NCBI RefSeq assembly: GCF_002795245.1
Contig: NZ_PGVG01000024.1
Location: 1-64,000, forward strand
Length of the DNA stretch: 64,000 bases
Reading direction: 5' to 3'
Source: Bradyrhizobium forestalis
GTDB lineage: Bacteria; Pseudomonadota; Alphaproteobacteria; Rhizobiales; Xanthobacteraceae
The translations under genes were made by a program, and so were the position numbers. The stretch's first letter is position 1; the number at the start of each line of letters is the position of its first letter. Under the pieces are notes generated by a model that saw nothing but the letters and a program-made list of their open reading frames with translations, ran no database searches and was not told the DNA's origin. This document shows, piece after piece, positions 57,431-64,000 of the stretch.

Positions 57431-57967
57431 TCATTTTGAAAGCGACTTCTGCCGCTCCCATTCGAACCTGGTGATCTCTTGCTGCCACTCGCGATACTTT
57501 TCCGTGCTTATAGGAAGCCCGATAAGATGAAATCCGAAGGCGTCTTCGTACATCGCTACAAAATATTCCTGCGCGAGCTGACGCGGTGTGGTGGGCGCCC
57601 GAGCATAGCTGCGCAATAGATCATCCGCTCCACCGAAACTAACATCTAGGCGCTCGCGCTCTGGTCGTTTGCCACGAATGACATCGAGCACCCGTAGCCA
57701 AGCTGACCAGGGCTCGCGCAGCAGCTTTTCCCCCGAGGGACGCCCGGATTGGTCGGGACGAAGCAGATATGCAGGTCGATCCAGAACCCGCACCTTGGCC
57801 ACAATGATCTGATCCGTTGACGACAGGAGTTTCGACTTTGGCAACTCGAGGGGCACTTCATCCGAGAAGTAAGTGATGGGACCGTCGGCCGCTCTTGCAG
57901 GACGTGGCTGATCGATTGCTAATGCTGCGAGACACAGGAAAATGAAAACGCTGCGAATTTTGTGCAT
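57431..57967 (-). CDS. Hypothetical exported protein
   Basis: About 178 residues from ATG 57967: signal peptide KIRSVFIFLCLAALAIDQPR, then a soluble domain (TDQIIVAKVRVLDRPAYLLR, then WSAWLRVLDVIRGKRPERER) that resembles a small beta-rich periplasmic protein. The upstream 27 codons of the frame are less likely. No strong ribosome site is visible. Base use looks less GC-rich than its neighbours, so recent gain is possible. Family not recognised. Confidence 0.6.
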   Translation of the reverse strand: MHKIRSVFIFLCLAALAIDQPRPARAADGPITYFSDEVPLELPKSKLLSSTDQIIVAKVRVLDRPAYLLRPDQSGRPSGEKLLREPWSAWLRVLDVIRGKRPERERLDVSFGGADDLLRSYARAPTTPRQLAQEYFVAMYEDAFGFHLIGLPISTEKYREWQQEITRFEWERQKSLSK

Positions 57968-58127
57968 CAAAAGTTTGAGCTGACCCGCCTTACAAAATTG
58001 GACTGCAATAGTTACCACAAGATCGATCTCTAGTCCGCTATGGGTCACTTCCCGACATGGGCGAGGACCACGCGTAAAGCCTGCTTCAGCTCACGAAGCC
58101 GACATCCGACGTTGATGAGCACACGCC

Positions 58128-58188
58128 CTATGCTCGCCGCATCAGCTTGAGCGAGGCCGCCAGCCGCAGGCTGCGCTTGCCGGCGAGC
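58128..58188 (-). pseudogene. Truncated GrlR-like C-terminal remnant
   Basis: The last ~20 codons of a GrlR-type gene (LAGKRSLRLAASLKLMRRA then stop), identical over 51 bases to the end of the gene at 60746-61450 (60756-60806). The final codons differ only at synonymous positions. The rest is missing; a GTAGGATGGG palindrome begins exactly where homology ends. A dead fragment of a third or fourth GrlR-like copy. Confidence 0.75.
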
Positions 58189-58280
58189 CCGTAGGATGGG
58201 TAGAGCGCAGCGAAACCCATCGACAGCGTCGGACCACCAAGCGTGATGGGTTTCGCAAGTGCTCTACCCATCCTACGGGC
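58187..58280. repeat. Intergenic palindromic repeat, GTAGGATGGGT family
   Basis: GCCCGTAGGATGGGTAGAGC pairs with GCTCTACCCATCCTACGGGC, and CGAAACCCATC pairs with GATGGGTTTCG. The most symmetric copy of the family, abutting the truncated GrlR remnant. The rest of the gap to 58422 holds nothing else I can identify. Confidence 0.87.
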
Positions 58281-58422
58281 TGATCGCAGCGGCTGGACCG
58301 TTTTCAGCCATTTCGACAACCTCCGGCGAGCGCCTCGGGCAACAGCCTGCTAAATCGCCGCACAGACCGCCGGAAGGTGCTAACTTCAGCAGCCAATGGC
58401 GTGGCCCGTACAGGAGGGACAC

Positions 58423-59436
58423 ATGCGACGGCGGGAGCTCATCGGATATCTCGGCCTTTTTGGCGCCGCAGCAGGATCGACCTTTTTTGGTCGAGGCTCA
58501 AGGGCGCAGCCTGTGCGAAAACGTCCGCTCATCGCATGGGCGGGAGCCGCGCCTCCAGGGGTAAAGTTCCCCCAATTTATGGTAGACTTGGTGCTCGGCA
58601 ATTTCGTTAAGGGCCTCTCGGAGTTCGGCTACGAGCAAGGACGTAACATCGATATCAGTCGGCGAACGGACATCCTCCGGGACCGGGTACCATCGATTGA
58701 GGAGATGGTGGCTCTGCTCAAACCCGATGTCATCGCTGTGCCAGCAACACTAGAAGCCGTCGCTGCCCGAAAAGCAACATCTACAATACCGATTGTCTGC
58801 CCCGCGCTAGCCGATGCGGTCCATCTCGGCTTGATTGCCAGCGAAGCTCGCCCAGGAGGAAATGTAACGGGCATTGCGCCCTACATCGCGGGTTTGCCGA
58901 CCAAGCAAATTGAACTCGCGCGAGAAATCGTGCCGAAGGCAAGTCGCGTCGGACTGCTTGTCAACATGGACGATCCCAAGGGTCCGCCTCAAGTCGGGGA
59001 TTTGAGGGCAGCTTGTGGGGCTTTGAGCCTCAGCGTCGTCGAAGCCGGTGCCAGTACGGCGCAGGACGTTCCGATTGCGCTCACTGCGCTCGCGAACGAA
59101 GGAGCCGATGTGGCCGTTGTCCTTCAGACCAACCTGCTGCTCAACATGAGCGAACAGATCGGCGCCATCGCCCTTGAAAAGCGGCTGCCGACCGTCTTCG
59201 GATATCGCGAGCACGTTACCCACGGCGGCCTCGTGAGCTATGGCGTTGACTTGCGCTGGTGCTACCGTCGCGCGGGCTATTTCATAGACAAGATCCTTAG
59301 GGGGGCACACCCCGGCGATCTTCCCATCGAATTTCCGAGTAAGCTGTGGTTGGCAGTCAACCTCAAGACGGCAAAGGCTCTCGGCGTGGCTGTGCCGGCA
59401 GGGCTCCTTGCCCGCGCTGACGAAGTGATCGAGTAG
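58423..59436 (+). CDS. ABC_sub_bind-type periplasmic binding protein 1
   Basis: 337 residues. The N-terminus RRRELIGYLG is a Tat-like signal, then a two-lobe type I binding fold (GFVKGLSEFGYEQGRNIDIS-like stretch, AALDAVHLGLIASEARPGGN-like stretch). The tail ARADEVIE is typical of ABC_sub_bind/TrpX-like proteins, which are highly multiplied in Bradyrhizobium. ATG 58423 has AGGAGG upstream. No permease or ATPase nearby. Ligand unknown. Confidence 0.87.
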   Translation: MRRRELIGYLGLFGAAAGSTFFGRGSRAQPVRKRPLIAWAGAAPPGVKFPQFMVDLVLGNFVKGLSEFGYEQGRNIDISRRTDILRDRVPSIEEMVALLKPDVIAVPATLEAVAARKATSTIPIVCPALADAVHLGLIASEARPGGNVTGIAPYIAGLPTKQIELAREIVPKASRVGLLVNMDDPKGPPQVGDLRAACGALSLSVVEAGASTAQDVPIALTALANEGADVAVVLQTNLLLNMSEQIGAIALEKRLPTVFGYREHVTHGGLVSYGVDLRWCYRRAGYFIDKILRGAHPGDLPIEFPSKLWLAVNLKTAKALGVAVPAGLLARADEVIE

Positions 59437-59599
59437 GGAAGGCATTCTTCTGTTGATGGCCCTTCGGCGAAGTGGCGGCATCGCTCCACGAAGTCCGCTT
59501 ATTGAGGCATGGCGGACAAGATTTGCTCAGGTTGAGTTCTTCGCCTTTTGACCCGAAGCAGACTTCGGCAAATGTCGATCAGAGACTCCTTTCACGTCA

Positions 59600-59621
59600 G
59601 CATCCTTATGCATTAGGATGC
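59600..59621. promoter_or_regulatory. Hairpin GCATCCT-N8-AGGATGC before second binding-protein gene
   Basis: Perfect 7-bp arms, 26 bases upstream of the GTG start at 59647. Could be an operator or leader hairpin. Sequence-level observation only. Confidence 0.4.
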
Positions 59622-59646
59622 GACTAGTGATGAGGGAGGATGTTCC

Positions 59647-60633
59647 GTGAAGCGGCGGAAGATGATCGCTCTTGTAGTTTGCACCGCGGTTATGTCGATG
59701 CTGCTCCCTCTCCCAGCGGAAGCTCAACGGGCGCCGTATCGCATTGGCTATTTAGCTCTGCTTCCAAATGAGGATGCGACTGTAGGGGCGCCTTTCTTTC
59801 AAAGGCTGCAAGAGCTTGGGTACAACGCGGGCAAGACAATCATCGTCGATTATCGCTCCGCCGAAGGATATGCCCAGCGCCTGCCGCAGCTGGCCTCGGA
59901 GATGGTTAGCGCAACACCCGACGTTATAATAGCCGGATTTGGAACACTTGCGCCAAAGGCGGCAATCGCCGCAACAACGAGCATTCCGATCGTATTCACA
60001 TCGGTGGGCGACCCGGTTGGTGCTGGTTTGGTCGCAAGCCTGAATCAACCGGGCGCAAACGTTACCGGCTTGAGCGCCCAGGCAAAGGACATTACCGCGA
60101 AGCGATTGGAGTTACTCGAAGAACTCGTCCCCGGCAAAAAGCTGGTCGCGGTGTTGGCAAACCCTGATACGCCCTACACCGTGCTCGCGCTACGTGAATT
60201 GAAGTCCGCAGCGTCGGCCTTGAATCAACCGATGACAGTATTTGAAGCACGGGTTGTCGATCAGGTAGCGGCTGCAATAGACGGAGCGAGTAGGTCGGGC
60301 GCAGCCAGCATAATAATCCTAGAGGACCCAGTTTTTCTGGGTGCCAAGCGTGCAATCGTTGAACTTCTGGCCAAGGCTCGGTTGCCAGCGATTTATGGAC
60401 CACGAGCTTATTCTGAGGTGGGCGGGTTGATCTCCTACGGGCCAGACCAGAGGCAGATTTACCGTCGGGCGGCGGAGTATGTTGACAAAATTCTAAAGGG
60501 GGCAGCGCCAGCCGGGCTTCCGGTCGAGCAGCCCACCAAATTCGAGTTGGTACTGAACCTCAGGGCCGCAAAAGAACTCGGCATCGATGTCCCGCCAACT
60601 CTGATCGCCCGCGCTGACGAGGTGATCGAATAG
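59647..60633 (+). CDS. ABC_sub_bind-type periplasmic binding protein 2
   Basis: 328 residues. Signal peptide MKRRKMIALVVCTAVMSMLL, cut near AEA-QR; then YRIGYLALLPNEDATVGAPF and RLQELGYNAGKTIIVDYRSA, ADVVIAG-type turn and the ending LIARADEVIE. Same family as 58423-59436 but diverged, so they are paralogues in tandem. GTG 59647 has GGAGG seven bases upstream. Ligand unknown, transport partners absent. Confidence 0.87.
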   Translation: MKRRKMIALVVCTAVMSMLLPLPAEAQRAPYRIGYLALLPNEDATVGAPFFQRLQELGYNAGKTIIVDYRSAEGYAQRLPQLASEMVSATPDVIIAGFGTLAPKAAIAATTSIPIVFTSVGDPVGAGLVASLNQPGANVTGLSAQAKDITAKRLELLEELVPGKKLVAVLANPDTPYTVLALRELKSAASALNQPMTVFEARVVDQVAAAIDGASRSGAASIIILEDPVFLGAKRAIVELLAKARLPAIYGPRAYSEVGGLISYGPDQRQIYRRAAEYVDKILKGAAPAGLPVEQPTKFELVLNLRAAKELGIDVPPTLIARADEVIE

Positions 60634-60745
60634 TGCGGGCCATTGCAGTGCATCGGTCCGCTTCTGGCCCAAAGCCGACGTCCAGTTGCATGACTTCAAT
60701 GTCGCCATCTGAGAGCAGAGCAGACGCGACGAAATTGACCGTAAC

Positions 60746-61450
60746 CTACGCCCTTCGCATCAGCTTGAGCGAGGCCGCCAGCCGCAGGCTGCGCTTGCCG
60801 GCGAGCGCGATGCCTTCGAGCTCGCCGCTGTCTTCCGTGCAGGTTCCTGAAAAGCCGATCCCGACCTCGAGGCCGCCAAACACGGGGTTCTCGCCTTTCG
60901 CCGGCGTGTGCTCCTGGTTCAGCATCTCGCCCTTCCAGCGGCCGTCCGCCGAGGAATAGGCGCCGAGATAGTAGAAGAACGCATCGCCCCCGAGGATACG
61001 GCCATCGATCAGCAGCATCACGCCGGACAGCCCGGCATCGATGCCATCAAGCGCGCTCAGCTTGAACCCATAGAGCCCGTTGGCGATGCCGCCCGGCCCG
61101 ACCGCGCCGCTCGGAGGCACCCCCTCGTCGTCGAGCCGCGTGAGATTGGCCCAGAATTTGGCGCCCGGCATCGTATCCGCGCCGCCCTGAAGACGGATCT
61201 GGTTGCCGTACAGCCGGCCGCGCGCCCCGATCGAGGCGACGTCGGCGCCCATCAACGGCTTGTAGCTGGGGTCCAGGTTATGCCGCTCGGTGATGACCTC
61301 GGCGATGATCTCGCCATCGCGCTCGACATAGCTGCCGAGATGCGCAAAACCCGAATTCCCACCCAGCATCTTGCCGTCATGCAGGCACATGATGCTGCGG
61401 CCGAACGCATCGTTGACCCCGTATTCAACCTTGTAGAGTCCGTCGAGCAA
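60746..61450 (-). CDS. GrlR-like regulatory protein, two-repeat form
   Basis: 234 residues from TTG 61450, the only in-frame start before a stop. Two copies of a beta-barrel unit: LDGLYKVEYGVNDAFGRSIM with MCLHDGKMLGGNSGFAHLGS, and ANGLYGFKLSALDGIDAGLS with MLLIDGRILGGDAFFYYLGA. The motif LYxxxF...G.L..DG.ILGGD..Y.YLG is that of GrlR-like proteins, named after a type III secretion regulator. No T3SS genes lie here, so the role is unclear. Confidence 0.75.
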   Translation of the reverse strand: MLDGLYKVEYGVNDAFGRSIMCLHDGKMLGGNSGFAHLGSYVERDGEIIAEVITERHNLDPSYKPLMGADVASIGARGRLYGNQIRLQGGADTMPGAKFWANLTRLDDEGVPPSGAVGPGGIANGLYGFKLSALDGIDAGLSGVMLLIDGRILGGDAFFYYLGAYSSADGRWKGEMLNQEHTPAKGENPVFGGLEVGIGFSGTCTEDSGELEGIALAGKRSLRLAASLKLMRRA

Positions 61451-61552
61451 CGTCCTGAACCCGCAAAATCGGAAAAGAATTGCGGGCTACCTAGCATCGT
61501 CGCCGCGCTGAAGCCACCGACTTTTCCGTGCAGGACCGCTCACGGAACGCTC

Positions 61553-61667
61553 GCCACCATGATGTCACCATACCCCTGTCTTGCCCGACGGGTCAAATCT
61601 ATTTCGTAAAATCCGCAGGAGAAGTGATTTCAATGACTTGGCTACTGTGCATGGGGTTGTTTTTCGA
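61553..61667. repeat. Dispersed non-coding repeat, copy 2
   Basis: GCCACCATGATGTCACC, TTGCCCGACGGGTCAAA and TACTGTGCATGGGGTTGTTT in the same order as 8588-8711. Copies are diverged in the spacers. No ORF is conserved. Confidence 0.7.
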
Positions 61668-61706
61668 GTTTATTGTTTGCCGTGCCGGGAGAGCCTTCAC
61701 CAAGCG

Positions 61707-61856
61707 TCAGTGACGCTTGAAATACTGCACCTCGCGCTCATGCTTCTCGGCGGCCGCACGGCTCCTGAAGGTCCCGAGGTTACGGCGCTTGCCGGTCTTC
61801 GGATTCACCTTGCGTGAATAGAGGCGGTATTCGCCCGATGCCAGTTTGCGGATCAT
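61707..61856 (-). CDS. Small conserved basic protein (49 aa)
   Basis: 49 residues, MIRKLASGEYRLYSRKVNPK, then TGKRRNLGTFRSRAAAEKHE and a basic tail ending RH. The sequence is compact and strongly basic, resembling short phage/stress-type proteins widely conserved in Bradyrhizobium (from memory). ATG 61856 has GGAG seven bases upstream, so it is a real translation start. Too short to be scored by usual ORF cut-offs; function unknown. Confidence 0.7.
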   Translation of the reverse strand: MIRKLASGEYRLYSRKVNPKTGKRRNLGTFRSRAAAEKHEREVQYFKRH

Positions 61857-61957
61857 GATCGCGCTCCATTTCGTCTGGATGTCAACGGCGGACGCGCGAG
61901 CCGGGTTCCGTCAAATCGTGGCTCTGTTCGTGAAGCGCCGCGCGATCGCGATGGCCT

Positions 61958-62779
61958 TCAGAAGCACAGCGTGGTGACCAGCTTGCCCTGCTTGTCCTTG
62001 ATCGCATAGGGACAGCGAATGCGCTCCAGCGCCTTCTTGGCGTCCTCATCGCCGAGCGCGGCGGCACGCTCGTAATAGGCTTTCGCGGCGTCCTTGTCCT
62101 TTGCACCGCCGCGGCCTTCCTGCGCGAAGGCGCCCATCCGCTCCAGCGCGCCGGGATGGTTTTGTGCTGCCGCCTTCTCGAACATCGCGCGCGCCGCGAC
62201 GTCGTCCTTGGCACCGCCCGCACCTTCGGACAGCATCAGGCCGAGCTGGTACTGCGCTTCCGCGTTGGTCTCGGCGGCCTTGCCGAGCAGCGCGCGCGCC
62301 TGCGCGGGATCGGCCGGCGCGGCGCCGCCTGCGCCGCCGAGCGCGGCGAGATTGCTGACGCCACGGGGGTTGCCGGCCTGCGCCGCCTTCTCGAACAGCT
62401 TTCGCGCCTGCGCTTCGTCTTTGGCAACACCGGAGCCGGTGGCAAAGGCGACGCCGAGCTCGACCATGGCCGCGCTCGATCCCTTGTCGGCGGCCTTGCG
62501 CCAGGCGGCGATCGCCTCGCCTGATTGCCTGTTTGCCGCATAGGCGCGGCCGAGCGCGAACATCGCGCGCCGCGACGATGGCGCGGCCTGCTTGCAGAAC
62601 TTGATAGCGGTTGCGATGTCGGAGGACGCGATCTCCGTCACGCCCTTCACGTCGGCCGGCTTGTCGGGATCGCTGGGATCGGCGGCGACCCGGTCGCACA
62701 GGACGAGATCGGCCGATTGCGCCTGCGCCGTCAGGGGCACGGCGAGCGCGAAGAGCATGGCAAGGAGGTAAGTCCGCAT
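61958..62779 (-). CDS. Sel1-repeat secreted protein
   Basis: 273 residues. Signal peptide MRTYLLAMLFALAVPLTAQA; then four or more Sel1/TPR-like units (AMFALGRAYAANRQSGEAIA, AMVELGVAFATGSGVAKDEA, AQYQLGLMLSEGAGGAKDDV, ALERMGAFAQEGRGGAKDKD). Periplasmic adaptor function likely; partner unknown. ATG 62779 lies six bases after the ModA-like stop, so these form one operon. Confidence 0.88.
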   Translation of the reverse strand: MRTYLLAMLFALAVPLTAQAQSADLVLCDRVAADPSDPDKPADVKGVTEIASSDIATAIKFCKQAAPSSRRAMFALGRAYAANRQSGEAIAAWRKAADKGSSAAMVELGVAFATGSGVAKDEAQARKLFEKAAQAGNPRGVSNLAALGGAGGAAPADPAQARALLGKAAETNAEAQYQLGLMLSEGAGGAKDDVAARAMFEKAAAQNHPGALERMGAFAQEGRGGAKDKDAAKAYYERAAALGDEDAKKALERIRCPYAIKDKQGKLVTTLCF

Positions 62780-62784
62780 GGTCG

Positions 62785-63495
62785 TCACGTTGCGTCTCCG
62801 CCTCGGCAAATTCGAGGCTCAAGTCCCGACTGGCGCAGGACGGGGGCGACCTCGGGTGACGCCAGATAGCGCAGCAACCGATCCGCGGCGCCGGCATGTT
62901 TCGCGTTCGCCATGCGGCCGGCGGAGAACACGGCCGGCGTCTGCAGCGCGTGCGGGATCGGACCGACCACCTCGATGCCGCCGACCTGCTTCAGCTCGCT
63001 GACCTGCTGCACGGCGAGGTCCGCCTCGCCGGTCACGAGCCGCTCCGCGGTAAATCCCTGCTCGACGATGGTGGCCTTGGCGTTGATCTCGGTCGCGATG
63101 CCCATCCGCACGATCAGCTGGGCGAAGTACACGCCGCTCGCACCAAGCCGCGAATAGGCGACGGACCGCGCCGCGAGCAACGCCTGGCGCAGCGCGGCTT
63201 CACTGCCGATGTCGGGATGCACCTGCCCTGCCCGCACGGCGATGCCGACGAAGGAGCGCGCGAGATCAGCTGCGCTGCCGGCAGCCACGCGCCCCTCGCC
63301 GATCATCTCGTCGAGCCCCTCGCGGGTGAGGATGACGAGATCGGCGGCTTCACCGTCGCGCAACCGCTTGAGCAGCGCCAGGGTCGGGGCGAAATCGGCG
63401 TCGACATGGATGCCGCTGATGGCCTCGAAGGCGGAGGACAGGCTGCGCATCGCGCCCATCAGGCCGAGCGTCGAGAGAATGCGAACGTTTTCCAT
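62785..63495 (-). CDS. ModA-like substrate-binding domain protein without signal
   Basis: 236 residues with a type II periplasmic binding fold: ILSTLGLMGAMRSLSSAFEA, ADFAPTLALLKRLRDGEAAD, ADLVILTREGLDEMIGEGRV and RLLRYLASPEVAPVLRQSGL match molybdate-binding-type (SBP_bac_11) proteins. No signal peptide precedes it; the start MENVRILST is immediate. So it may be cytosolic or use a different export route. First of an operon with the Sel1 gene, and 19 bases after the GrlR-like gene. Confidence 0.82.
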   Translation of the reverse strand: MENVRILSTLGLMGAMRSLSSAFEAISGIHVDADFAPTLALLKRLRDGEAADLVILTREGLDEMIGEGRVAAGSAADLARSFVGIAVRAGQVHPDIGSEAALRQALLAARSVAYSRLGASGVYFAQLIVRMGIATEINAKATIVEQGFTAERLVTGEADLAVQQVSELKQVGGIEVVGPIPHALQTPAVFSAGRMANAKHAGAADRLLRYLASPEVAPVLRQSGLEPRICRGGDAT

Positions 63496-63513
63496 GAGCA
63501 GGTCCTGGCGCGA

Positions 63514-64000
63514 TCAGGCGCGGTGCATCAGCTTGAGTGCGGCGGTCAGGCGCAGGCTGCGCCTGCCGGCAAGCGCCGTTGCCTCCAGCACCGCCTGCTC
63601 CGCGTCATAGCTGCCGGAGAAGCCGATGCCGACCTCGTGGCCGCCGAAGATCGGATCGTCCTTGGCCGGCGTGTGCTCCTGGTTGAGAATCTGGCCCTTC
63701 CAGCGGCCCTTCGCGGCGGTGTAGCTGCCGAGATAGTAGAACGCCGCATCGCCGCCGAGGATGCGGCCCTGGTTCAGCAGCATCACGCCGGTGAGCCCGC
63801 CATCGAGACCGTCGAGCATGCGCAGATGGATCGAGTAGAGTCCGTCGGCGATACCGGCCTCGCCGACGCCGCCGGCGATCGGCACCTCGTCTTCGGTGAT
63901 GGGCGTCATCAGCGACCGGAAGGGCACGCCCGGCAGTTCTTTCAGTTCGCCCTTGAAGCGATAGAGATCGCCATCCGCCCAGCCCTTCGCGATCAAGGTC
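63514..64000 (-). CDS. GrlR-like protein, partial at window edge
   Basis: The last 162 codons of a GrlR-type gene; its start lies beyond position 64000. DGLYSIHLRMLDGLDGGLTG, LNQGRILGGDAAFYYLGSYT and AGRRSLRLTAALKLMHRA align with 60746-61450, including the identical style of end. So two full-type paralogues and one remnant lie within 6 kb. Stop TGA 63514; it is followed by the ModA-like and Sel1 genes on the same strand. Confidence 0.78.
   Translation of the reverse strand, partial: TLIAKGWADGDLYRFKGELKELPGVPFRSLMTPITEDEVPIAGGVGEAGIADGLYSIHLRMLDGLDGGLTGVMLLNQGRILGGDAAFYYLGSYTAAKGRWKGQILNQEHTPAKDDPIFGGHEVGIGFSGSYDAEQAVLEATALAGRRSLRLTAALKLMHRA

Noticed and set aside
595..58280. Repeated palindromes as a CRISPR array
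   Set aside because: They are scattered, of different families, and not regularly spaced; no cas genes.
58138..60806. 51-bp direct repeat as an attachment site of an island
   Set aside because: Both copies are the coding tail of a GrlR-like gene, with synonymous differences just outside, and no integrase is present. A paralogue remnant is simpler.
1..64000. tRNA, rRNA, transposase or integrase genes
   Set aside because: None found on reading both strands; no cloverleaf ending in CCA-type acceptor context and no IS end pairs.

Overview
The window reads as a chromosomal stretch of a Bradyrhizobium-like alphaproteobacterium. The evidence is high-GC coding DNA, many intergenic palindromic repeats of the kinds common in that genus, a MobA-type 3-hydroxybenzoate hydroxylase, minCDE, several GrlR-like and ABC_sub_bind-type proteins, and an FNR/FixK-type box. 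I see no rRNA, tRNA, CRISPR array, transposase or phage genes, so this looks like ordinary accessory-rich chromosome. Most coding capacity is transport, small-molecule catabolism, envelope proteins and regulators.

Layout. 0-12.6 kb: a ParB-domain orphan, a phasin-like protein, many small secreted proteins, a fatty acid desaturase, a PilZ-XRE fusion regulator, a cytochrome c with an upstream FixK/FNR-type box, a PhnA-type zinc-ribbon protein, a tiny Flp pilin gene and an M15-type peptidase. 12.6-20.3 kb: pdxY, a TetR/methyltransferase divergent pair, an SMR transporter, a methionine-free cytochrome c, an SH3-domain secreted protein, and the mobA/mobR pair sharing a 23-bp palindrome. 20.4-27.6 kb: a YkuD transpeptidase, small exported proteins (one with its start codon inside a hairpin), an SDR enzyme and minCDE.

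27.8-34.1 kb is the most system-like block. It holds an NMT1-type solute-binding protein, a divergent TetR regulator, and a five-gene operon (permease, epimerase-like, acetyltransferase, dihydrodipicolinate-synthase-like aldolase, ATPase). Two matching TCAAC-N5-GGTTG sites flank the regulator. It looks like a dedicated uptake-plus-catabolism unit for an unknown compound. 34.3-40.2 kb: an orphan TRAP binding protein, a Tlde1/DUF2778 protein, and a second TetR-controlled catabolic group (tautomerase-like, enoyl-CoA hydratase, FAH/hydratase). 40.3-47.1 kb: a chemoreceptor, an FMN reductase, an AraC regulator and a DUF2336/PilZ/HD-GYP operon that points to cyclic-di-GMP signalling.

47-57.4 kb: a nitroreductase, hydrolases, a cupin, an ABC-F ATPase, then a reactive-sulfur-type locus. 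That locus has an ArsR-rhodanese regulator and nucleoside phosphorylase on one strand, with a persulfide-dioxygenase-like MBL enzyme, an MFS carrier, a TGA-interrupted SHOCT protein and a DsrE protein on the other, around a CATTCAA-N8-TTGAATG palindrome. 57.4-64 kb: two ABC_sub_bind periplasmic proteins lying between a GrlR-like gene and a truncated GrlR remnant, a 49-residue basic protein, a Sel1-repeat protein, a ModA-like protein and a further GrlR-like gene cut by the window edge.
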